Virus record (IMG/VR): IMGVR_UViG_3300034093_000597
Location: 1-22,098 of that record
Source of the DNA: a virus
Length of the DNA: 22,098 nucleotides
Reading direction: 5' to 3' (one strand)
The stretch's first letter is position 1. Each line of letters opens with the position of its first letter. Under the pieces are notes generated by a model. It did not search any database and was not told the origin of the DNA. It was given only the letters and a program-made list of their open reading frames with translations. The position numbers and the translations under genes were made by a program. Below are positions 15,379 through 20,680 of the stretch, in pieces.

Positions 15379-15735
15379 TTAAGGCTCAACATCCTTAGCA
15401 ACCGTCACAAATTGCCCTTTATTGTTTCGCTTACGCCCTGTTAACGTGCGAGCGGTTAAGTGCTGGATTGTTTCCTTAGCGGCTTTTAACTCCCTATCCT
15501 TCGCATCATATTCTTTGTCAGCTTCGAGTAAGTCATCTTCAAGTTTCTTTGATACTTCAATCTCAACTTCGTAAAGTTTTCGCATGGTTGTGATTGCCTT
15601 AATCGAAATTTCTTTGTCCTCCAACAGATCTGCTATCCTTTCATCCTTTTGGTGGATAATTGCAAAGAGAACACCACACGCAAGGGTTAACGTGGCTGCG
15701 ATAAATACTGGAATTGTCAAAAGTACAGGGTTCAT
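15379..15735 (-). CDS. N-terminally membrane-anchored coiled-coil protein
   Basis: A 118-residue protein with one membrane helix at residues 4-28 (VLLTIPVFIAATLTLACGVL) followed by a charged coiled coil at ~30-95 (KLEDDLLEADKEYDAKDREL) and a basic tail RKRNNKGQFVTV. This topology (short N-terminus, one helix, long coiled coil) resembles inner-membrane spanins, and a DUF5675 gene lies ~0.7 kb upstream, so a lysis role is conceivable. However, the RNNKGQFV tail also occurs in many phage proteins of unknown role, and no outer-membrane lipoprotein partner is seen. Clean ATG at 15735, no Shine-Dalgarno. Function unassigned. Confidence 0.6.
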   Translation of the reverse strand: MNPVLLTIPVFIAATLTLACGVLFAIIHQKDERIADLLEDKEISIKAITTMRKLYEVEIEVSKKLEDDLLEADKEYDAKDRELKAAKETIQHLTARTLTGRKRNNKGQFVTVAKDVEP

Positions 15736-15740
15736 TTTCG

Positions 15741-15977
15741 TTAGTTTTCTTTAGTAAATTGCCAGCCCTCCCAGTTATAACCAACCGTAAACGCGGTGCT
15801 GCCTTGTGTTTTTAGCGTGTGATACGGAAATCTATGCAACGTGCAGAAATCCCTAAACGTGCCCGAATGCTTAACGCTACGCCCGTCAAAGTGAGTTGCC
15901 GTGTAACGTGTTGGCTTGGCACGTCCAACCACCTCCACGCCTTTCATTACCTCCGTAATATGCGAATAGTTACTCAT
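15741..15977 (-). CDS. Small hypothetical protein
   Basis: A 78-residue protein, rich in Thr, His, aromatic and Gly residues, with no membrane segment. Short beta-prone stretches recur (YTATHFDGRSVKHSGTFRDF, then AFTVGYNWEGWQF). The mid-part FCTLHRFPYHTLKTQ is reminiscent of a small helix-turn-helix or AP2-type DNA-binding unit found in phage proteins of the 'tfrdfCrlhglpyhTv' style, but I cannot prove it. Its start overlaps the upstream small gene by 8 bases. Coding is supported by tight packing between neighbours and a clean ATG. Confidence 0.5.
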   Translation of the reverse strand: MSNYSHITEVMKGVEVVGRAKPTRYTATHFDGRSVKHSGTFRDFCTLHRFPYHTLKTQGSTAFTVGYNWEGWQFTKEN

Positions 15978-16155
15978 TTTCTTCTACTACTTTAAACAAG
16001 CTTGGTTTGCTTAGAATGAATGCCTCACTCCAATAGTCACCATTTTGTTTAGTTCCAAACTGCCGACCAAAACCGCGCGTGTCAAACATTAACAGCTTGG
16101 TGTTCTTTGGGATTAACGGATGTGAATCGGTCAAAACTATTGCGTATGTTTTCAT
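15970..16155 (-). CDS. Small hypothetical protein
   Basis: A 61-residue protein starting MKTYAIVLTDSHPL, with a beta-rich first half (KNTKLLMFDTRGFGRQFGTK) and an acidic end VVEENE. I do not recognise it. Coding is likely because its ATG forms an exact ATGA overlap with the preceding gene and its end overlaps the next start by 8 bases, so the three small genes form one translationally coupled set. It has no signal peptide, membrane helix or cysteine. Confidence 0.5.
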   Translation of the reverse strand: MKTYAIVLTDSHPLIPKNTKLLMFDTRGFGRQFGTKQNGDYWSEAFILSKPSLFKVVEENE

Positions 16156-16352
16156 TTTTCTTCGAGAGCTTTAATGCGTTCATCCTGTATCAAATTGTAC
16201 TCCGCAGCTTTCAAAAGTGCTTGCTCCAAACGGTTAACCCGTTCGCGAAGTAGCCCGCGCTTTTCGATGCCCGATTTAATTAAGTCAATTAGCTGGCTGG
16301 CTAATGTGAAGATGCCCTCTATAGGGATTGCTTTGTTAGATTGGTTGTTCAT
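16152..16352 (-). CDS. Small coiled-coil hypothetical protein
   Basis: A 66-residue, almost entirely helical protein. Residues ~12-26 (EGIFTLASQLIDLIK) form an amphipathic helix and residues ~28-66 (EKRGLLRERVNRLEQALLKA) a leucine-heptad coiled coil ending KALEEK. It is probably an oligomeric adaptor or a small membrane-peripheral protein. No family recognised. It follows a 66-base spacer after the DUF5675 gene and is coupled by ATGA to the next small gene. Confidence 0.5.
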   Translation of the reverse strand: MNNQSNKAIPIEGIFTLASQLIDLIKSGIEKRGLLRERVNRLEQALLKAAEYNLIQDERIKALEEK

Positions 16353-16418
16353 GTTGCGAAGGTATTACGTGTTTTTCTTTGTTTGTGTAATTAGATGGAC
16401 GTTGTGGAAATAAAGTTA

Positions 16419-16877
16419 CTATGAATTATACCACTTTTTAAAGTCATAAATCTCCATAGTGTTACTCTTAATGGTCAACTCAAACCCATCAGGAAACATA
16501 AGCATCAACCCAGCGAATGTAGGCTTGGAGTTTACGATGTCAAGTATGCCATCCTTGTTGATGTCGGCCATTGCAGAACCTACCAATACGCAGCCTTTGA
16601 TGTCACTTTGCCCAGTTTTCGGGTTAATGCTCCCAGCGTAATTGCCCCAATGGATTAGCACAAAAGAACGGTTCGGCACGTTGGTAATGTGTAGGTGTCT
16701 GCCATACTTTGCCGAGTGACGTGGAACAACTTGATACACGCCTTCGGGTATGCAACTAATCTTTGCCGCGTTATCCTTCCAAGCCAGTTCTAAAGTCTTG
16801 CATTTAAAATTACCAATCACCAATTCGCCTGGCGTTTGGGTTGGTGTGTATTTTCGGGTTAGGGTTGCTTTAATCAT
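16419..16877 (-). CDS. DUF5675 family protein with dockerin-like calcium loop
   Basis: A 152-residue protein matching the DUF5675 pattern as I know it: a Thr/Gly-rich start with TPGELVIG, TLELAWKDNAAKISCIPEGV at 28-47, PNRSFVLIHWGNYAG at 68-82, and SDIKGCVLVG at 91-100. The His in IHWGN and the later Gly-Cys recall the HG...GC layout of L,D-transpeptidase-like enzymes, so a wall-acting or lysis role is plausible but unproven. Residues 105-116 read D-I-N-K-D-G-I-L-D-I-V-N, with ligands at positions 1, 3, 5, 9 and 12 like a dockerin or EF-hand loop. There is no signal peptide. Its ATG overlaps the stop of the 53-residue gene (ATGA). Family call fairly sure, function inferred. Confidence 0.8.
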   Translation of the reverse strand: MIKATLTRKYTPTQTPGELVIGNFKCKTLELAWKDNAAKISCIPEGVYQVVPRHSAKYGRHLHITNVPNRSFVLIHWGNYAGSINPKTGQSDIKGCVLVGSAMADINKDGILDIVNSKPTFAGLMLMFPDGFELTIKSNTMEIYDFKKWYNS

Positions 16878-17035
16878 TCGTTCAAATCTTTATAGAATAG
16901 TCTTTGTTGCTGCACGCTGAATAGCATAACGTGTATTGGTGTCGGCTTAATTACCTCTTTGCACACGTGCGGCTCGAAAGCAGCAAGTGGGCAAAGTAGG
17001 CATGAGATGTAATATGTGATTGCTAATGTGCGCAT
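16874..17035 (-). CDS. Unrecognised 53-residue protein with hydrophobic N-terminus
   Basis: A small frame that fills what would otherwise be a 157-base gap. It starts at ATG 17035, which shares one base with the SSB stop (TGATG), and ends at a TGA overlapping the DUF5675 ATG (ATGA). The protein begins MRTLAITYYISCLLCPLAAF, a basic residue then a hydrophobic stretch like a signal peptide or a single membrane helix, then EPHVCKEVIKPTPIHV and a polar end. Perfect couplings on both sides make it very likely real. Next to a candidate wall-acting protein, a small secreted or lysis-related role is possible. It has three cysteines (12, 15, 25). No family recognised, and the lipobox is not convincing. 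Confidence 0.65.
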   Translation of the reverse strand: MRTLAITYYISCLLCPLAAFEPHVCKEVIKPTPIHVMLFSVQQQRLFYKDLNE

Positions 17036-17379
17036 CAGAAAGGAAGCATATCCGCGTCAATATCTTCAACTGGTGCACTTACGGCTTGAGGTGGTGCACT
17101 TTGCTTTTGAGGTGGTGCACTTTGCCCAGCGGTCAATTTCCATCCCGTTATGCTTGGGTAATACTTGCCCGAATATTCACGGCCGCCTAAATTAATCTCG
17201 ACCGATACGCTTTGACCGATACGCAGCCCGTCAAGTAGCGCGATGTTTTGTTTGGTAAACTCAATCGGGGTCAAATTATTGAACTTTTCCTCCGTTGCAA
17301 CTACCAGCAATCGCTTGCTGAATTTGTCGCTTATTACTTCTGTTTGTCCAATGTGGTGAACTGTGCCTGTGATTGTCAT
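17035..17379 (-). CDS. ssb: Single-stranded DNA-binding protein (DUF3127, OB-fold)
   Basis: A 114-residue DUF3127-type OB-fold protein, an SSB analogue in Bacteroidota and their phages. GTVHHIGQTEVISDKFSKR at 5-23 and LVVATEEK are the first strands. FTKQNIALLDGLRIGQSVSV at 41-60 and GKYYPSITGWKL at 71-82 complete the barrel. A disordered Pro/Gln linker (repeats of QSAPPQ) leads to an acidic tip, EDIDADMLPF, which matches the SSB C-terminal tail used to recruit replication and recombination partners. It lies last in the recombination set, after ERF and Gp157-like genes. The linker is encoded by a 21-base direct repeat. Function is well supported by the fold pattern plus tail. Confidence 0.85.
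   Translation of the reverse strand: MTITGTVHHIGQTEVISDKFSKRLLVVATEEKFNNLTPIEFTKQNIALLDGLRIGQSVSVEINLGGREYSGKYYPSITGWKLTAGQSAPPQKQSAPPQAVSAPVEDIDADMLPF
17086..17125 (-). repeat. 21-base tandem repeat in SSB linker
   Basis: Two near-identical copies of a 19-base unit (plus strand TTGAGGTGGTGCACTTTGC) begin at 17086 and 17107, a 21-base period, with a partial third copy (TGGTGCACTT) at 17071-17080. In protein they give seven-residue repeats of QSAPPQ in the flexible linker before the acidic tip. The period is a multiple of three, so copy-number change would alter linker length without a frameshift. Confidence 0.85.
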
Positions 17380-17381
17380 TT

Positions 17382-17876
17382 CTATTTGATTTGAAGGTTA
17401 TTGATTGTTTCGATTTTATACCCTTGCACGTCCTCACCGCTTTCAATAGCGGCTTTGATGGCGGTCAGGTTAGGCTTGCGCGATTCAGGTACTAAGGTAG
17501 TAAATCTATCCGCTAAAGTGAACGCCACGCCATCACTCACACATCGCTTTGACGTGCGAAAGGATAGCTTAATTAGTGGCGTTTTGACCTCCGTAATCTC
17601 GAAGTATTGCATGGCCTGTGAGATGGCGGCTTTCAAACGCTCGGCTTTCTTTTCTTCAGATTTGGCTAATGCTTGCAGTCGGGCTATTTCGTCTTTAATC
17701 GCTTGCACGTCATGCTCTGCTTGCTTAATCACATAGGCATAAGCAACTGCCTTGCCTTGTAGTTCCGCTTGGTTAATGGCCAGAGCGTTCTCAATTTCGG
17801 GTGTTAATTCTTCTTGCTCTAGTAAGGTTGCAAGTTCGATGTACTCCTGTTCGATTTGGTATAGTGGCTTGTTCAT
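17382..17876 (-). CDS. Siphovirus Gp157-like protein
   Basis: A 164-residue protein with the Gp157 family pattern: LYQIEQEYIELATLLEQEEL at 5-24, then EIENALAINQAELQGKAVAY, a long coiled coil to ~residue 85, and a C-terminal beta-rich part (KLSFRTSKRCVSDG, then DRFTTLVPESRKPNLTAIK). In Streptococcus phages Gp157 was linked to phage resistance, and in general the gene travels with ERF or other single-strand annealing genes, as here. Its exact activity is not established; a recombination accessory role is inferred from context. It starts in an ATGA with ERF and ends 2 bases before the SSB start. Confidence 0.85.
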   Translation of the reverse strand: MNKPLYQIEQEYIELATLLEQEELTPEIENALAINQAELQGKAVAYAYVIKQAEHDVQAIKDEIARLQALAKSEEKKAERLKAAISQAMQYFEITEVKTPLIKLSFRTSKRCVSDGVAFTLADRFTTLVPESRKPNLTAIKAAIESGEDVQGYKIETINNLQIK

Positions 17877-18421
17877 AGTTGTGTAAATTTAGATTTGAGT
17901 GATTCTTTTAACGCGATAACGGACGGGATTCGTTGCTCGTGGGCGTTTAGCGATTTCCATGCAATGCCCAGTGTTTCGAGCGTGGTGCAAGCGTTCAATA
18001 CTGCGATGGCGTTGTGGTCGGTTACACGTGGAGCTGGTGCTATCGTTGCCCTTTGCGCGTCATCATCTTCATCTATGTTCAAAGATAAGACCGCGCCTAA
18101 TGCGTAACGCCTTGCGTACGTCAAAGCCGACCCCAAAGCCTGCGGGTTGCTTATGTCCTTGCATGGAGTTGAAGATATGCTGCTAATGTATTCGCCCGAT
18201 GTATGCAGTAGCATCGTCTCTAATCCACTTTCGCACGGCAACTGGATAATTGATAGCCCGACCGCGTTTAAGTGCGGTGTGGTGGCTTCAATAATATTGC
18301 TCAAAGAAGCGTACTTGTTCTTGAAGTGTGGGTTAACGGCATCCTTGCCCACCTTACCCATTAGCCCGTGGAATTTGTGAAGGGCAACGGCTATTTCTTT
18401 AATTGATTCGCTTGTTTTCAT
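17873..18421 (-). CDS. erf: ERF-family single-strand annealing protein
   Basis: A 182-residue Essential Recombination Function protein, which anneals complementary single strands to circularise or recombine phage DNA. Motifs: LHKFHGLMGKVGKDAVNPHF at 14-33 followed by KNKYASLSNIIEATTPHLNA, the signature of the family, then NPQALGSALTYARRYALGAV at 92-111 and NIDEDDDA at 115-122. A longer frame extends to a TTG at 18478, but I choose ATG 18421 because it makes an ATGA with the preceding gene and starts the family-like sequence MKTSESIKEIA. The C-terminal ~55 residues are less conserved. Its neighbours, Gp157-like and SSB, form a normal recombination set. Confidence 0.92.
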   Translation of the reverse strand: MKTSESIKEIAVALHKFHGLMGKVGKDAVNPHFKNKYASLSNIIEATTPHLNAVGLSIIQLPCESGLETMLLHTSGEYISSISSTPCKDISNPQALGSALTYARRYALGAVLSLNIDEDDDAQRATIAPAPRVTDHNAIAVLNACTTLETLGIAWKSLNAHEQRIPSVIALKESLKSKFTQL

Positions 18422-18642
18422 AATCCTAATTTCTCTAAAAGTTCTTCTTCGATATTCCTTACTTCGAATGATGCCCAAGCGTTAACCAGCTGGGTGACAT
18501 CCATGCCGTTCCAATGGTAGCTATCAATTTCCAACGTGTCGGGTGTTCCCGGTACATCTCTTGTTCCTTCGCTACCTTTCTCAAAGTAATACTCAACACG
18601 AACGGTTATGTCGTTAATGTCGTAATCTAAATGGTCTTTCAT
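18418..18642 (-). CDS. Small hypothetical phage protein
   Basis: A 74-residue protein from ATG 18642; an upstream TTG (18669) would add nine basic residues, but TTG is rare here. The core is beta-rich: DITVRVEYYFEKGSEGTRDV is followed by PGTPDTLEIDSYHWNGMDVT, then an acidic C-terminal helix NIEEELLEKLGL. I recall similar short proteins near recombination genes in other Bacteroidota phages but have no function. It ends in an ATGA with ERF, so it is coupled to it. There are no cysteines, membrane helix or signal. Confidence 0.6.
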   Translation of the reverse strand: MKDHLDYDINDITVRVEYYFEKGSEGTRDVPGTPDTLEIDSYHWNGMDVTQLVNAWASFEVRNIEEELLEKLGL

Positions 18643-18726
18643 CTTGTTTGTGGTTTTAAGTTTGGCCAAATATCGGGGTAGTGTTTCTAATTAAATGTTT
18701 CAAAACATACAAAAGCTAAAATAAAG
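18643..18726 (-). promoter_or_regulatory. Longest noncoding spacer, with a 14-base dyad; possible operator or promoter
   Basis: At 84 bases this is the longest non-coding spacer in the window. It carries ATGTTT-CA-AAACAT (18695-18708), a 6+6 inverted repeat, and TTTGGCCAAA (18661-18670), a perfect palindrome 19 bases before the chosen start. The coding strand has TATGTTTTG, loosely like the Bacteroidota -7 box (TAnnTTTG), but I see no TTTG at a -33 distance, so promoter status is weak. It separates the VRR-NUC/60-residue gene from the recombination set. Confidence 0.3.
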
Positions 18727-18909
18727 TTATCTGCACTTACTTTCTTCAATCCACCACCACTTTTGCCCATTTTCTTCCCGAATGCTGCAATACCAATCTT
18801 CGCCCCGTTGCTCTATTCCATCCACCCAATAGGTTTTACCGTTGCGTTGTATTGCCCGAACGTGGGTTGGTTGCTTAGTTAGTAGCGTTGTTGCCTTATC
18901 CTTCGCCAT
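18727..18909 (-). CDS. Small tryptophan-rich hypothetical protein
   Basis: A 60-residue protein from ATG 18909, which lies inside the end of the VRR-NUC gene (a 14-base overlap); a TTG at 18933 would add eight residues and is less likely. The sequence looks like a single small beta barrel: THVRAIQRNGKTYWVDGIEQ is followed by RGEDWYCSIREENGQKWWWI and ends EESKCR. It is rich in Trp (five). No family recognised. Coding is supported by the overlap and the ordered hydrophobic pattern. Confidence 0.5.
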   Translation of the reverse strand: MAKDKATTLLTKQPTHVRAIQRNGKTYWVDGIEQRGEDWYCSIREENGQKWWWIEESKCR

Positions 18910-19234
18910 TGAACAATTCTTGAAACTCCGCAAGGCTGCGAATGATTACATACTTGCATCCAACGGATTCGGCTATTTTTTGCCAGTCCTTTTGCGCCTG
19001 TGATTGCTTGCCCGTTTCGTCCTTCATTTCGATGCACAAAGGCGGCAAATCATCCCGTAGGTAAATTAAATCTGACACGCCAGCTATCATGCCCATTGCC
19101 TTACGTCTTGCCCCGTCAATTTTGTTAAGTGGGTTATTGTTCACCTCGAAAAGTTTATATCGTGTTTCGGGTCGCTCGTTCCATAGCCATCTAACACATT
19201 CCGATTGAATGTAGGATTCAGATTTTTCGCTCAT
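18896..19234 (-). CDS. VRR-NUC domain nuclease
   Basis: A 112-residue stand-alone VRR-NUC (virus-type replication-repair nuclease), a PD-(D/E)XK enzyme thought to resolve or trim branched phage DNA. Seen: an N-terminal helix ending CVRWLWNERPE, KIDGARRKAMGMIAGVSDLI (38-57) with metal ligand Asp55, then LCIEMKDETGKQSQAQKDW with Glu69-X-Lys71 and Gln77/Gln81, and the closing KYVIIRSLAEF strand. All core catalytic positions are present. Its start overlaps the helicase stop (ATGA), so the helicase and nuclease are coupled and may act together. Confidence 0.92.
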   Translation of the reverse strand: MSEKSESYIQSECVRWLWNERPETRYKLFEVNNNPLNKIDGARRKAMGMIAGVSDLIYLRDDLPPLCIEMKDETGKQSQAQKDWQKIAESVGCKYVIIRSLAEFQELFNGEG

Positions 19235-20679
19235 CTTTGGAATACTTTATATCGTTCTTTGTTGTGAAATTCCCATCCTTTTTTGAAGCCCATGTGCATT
19301 ATAAATTCTCGCGCTTCGCCTATGTGATTCATATTGTGCAGCACCCAAGCCCACTTAATTATAGGCTTACCAAATGAATCTTTTGTTTTACATAATCGCG
19401 CTTTTTGTGCTATTGTCATTCCGCTAACCGTCTTAAATAATTTAGGCTTTGGCAAATGCACCAAGTAAGCAAATTCTCCAGTGTCATTTTTCTTTTCTTT
19501 TTTAGGTTCTTCATATCCACAATACCTACATTTCACCGCTGAAATTGAAATCATACCGTTGCAACTTTTGCAATTCTTAACAGGTGGAATATCCAATTTT
19601 TTACTAATTTTTTTTTTCAATCCCCAAACACGTTCGGCTTCCCAAAAGTTATGCGTTTTAATATTGTTGCCAAAGTCCAAAATTGTGAAACTCTTTTTTG
19701 TTTCCGTAGTTCGAGAACCACGCCCTACCATTTGAAGAAACAAAGGAAGCGAAGTAGTAGCCCTGTAAAGGATAATCGTTTCAATAGTTGGTTCATCAAA
19801 TCCTGTGGTAAGTATTCCAACGGAAACAAGTATTGCGTTTGATGTTTCTTTAAACCATGCCAGCGTTTCGGTTCGCTCAATATCTGACATTGTGCTATCT
19901 AAATTCCTTGCATTCAAACCGCTTCTTTGCATTTGAAAAGTTAAACTAACCGCGCTATCTATATTCGAACAAAACGCCAGGGCTTTGCTATTTGGGCAAA
20001 TCCTTTTGTAGTTTTCAATTACTCCATTGTAAACCTTTCTTTCTTCATACCGTTGGGCTAACTGTGATGGGTCATATTCGCCAGCTACCTTCTTAATTCC
20101 TTTTAAGTCTATTTCAATACCGTAAGATTTTGCGTCCGCTAAAAATCCCAATTCAACCAAGTCTGGAGTGTCGATTGGTTGCACTATGTCGGTATAAAAC
20201 TCATCCATACTACTTTGATTCCCCGACCTGTGAGGTGTGGCCGTTGCTCCTATTACGTACGTGTTTGGTGCAATGTAATCAAATAGCTTGTCAAAGGCTG
20301 TTTTGTGGCTTTCATCAAAGATTATCATTGTACGGCTTGCAATAAAGGTTGCATAGGCTTCCGCTCGTCTTGAAAGTGTTTCAACCATTGCAACGTGGCA
20401 ATGTAGCGATAAGTCAGGTTTTGAATTTGCCTTAATAAATTCGGGTGTTAAACCAACGCGCTCAAATGCACCTCCAGCTTGCTTCATTAGTTCAATTCTA
20501 TCCGTTACCACTAAAGCCCGTCCTCCGCGCTTTATGTGTTCGTTCACCATGTGAGTAAAAAGTACAGTTTTGCCTGAGCCAGTTGGAGCGCAAAGCACTA
20601 CCTTCTTGTTGCCTATTTTCATGCTATTCTTTAATAATTGAACAGCGTTATTTTGGTATTCTCTAAGTTCTACACTCAT
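19231..20679 (-). CDS. SF2 DEAD/DEAH-type helicase with zinc ribbon
   Basis: A 482-residue superfamily 2 DNA helicase of the UvrB/RecG-like or phage repair type. Motif I is APTGSGKT at 31-38, motif Ia VVTDRIELM at 57-65, motif II DESHK at 122-126, motif III GATATPHR at 144-151, motif IV-V region VGILTTGFDEP at 287-297, and motif VI QMVGRGSR at 316-323. Four cysteines (370, 373, 384, 387) in CKSCNG...CRYCGY form a zinc ribbon. Role: unwinding or remodelling during replication or recombination. It is coupled by ATGA to VRR-NUC and follows the primase-helicase by one base. A run of ten A (minus strand, 19608-19617) lies between the core and the zinc ribbon. Confidence 0.93.
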   Translation of the reverse strand: MSVELREYQNNAVQLLKNSMKIGNKKVVLCAPTGSGKTVLFTHMVNEHIKRGGRALVVTDRIELMKQAGGAFERVGLTPEFIKANSKPDLSLHCHVAMVETLSRRAEAYATFIASRTMIIFDESHKTAFDKLFDYIAPNTYVIGATATPHRSGNQSSMDEFYTDIVQPIDTPDLVELGFLADAKSYGIEIDLKGIKKVAGEYDPSQLAQRYEERKVYNGVIENYKRICPNSKALAFCSNIDSAVSLTFQMQRSGLNARNLDSTMSDIERTETLAWFKETSNAILVSVGILTTGFDEPTIETIILYRATTSLPLFLQMVGRGSRTTETKKSFTILDFGNNIKTHNFWEAERVWGLKKKISKKLDIPPVKNCKSCNGMISISAVKCRYCGYEEPKKEKKNDTGEFAYLVHLPKPKLFKTVSGMTIAQKARLCKTKDSFGKPIIKWAWVLHNMNHIGEAREFIMHMGFKKGWEFHNKERYKVFQR

Positions 20680-20680
20680 T

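Noticed and set aside
16353-16418. A TATAAT sequence near 16430 (minus strand) as a promoter in this spacer
   Set aside because: It lies in the end of the DUF5675 gene, has no -35 box and no Bacteroidota-type -33 TTTG.
18422-18478. An upstream extension of ERF to a TTG codon
   Set aside because: The added residues are basic and unlike the family; the ATG at 18421 makes an exact ATGA with the upstream gene.
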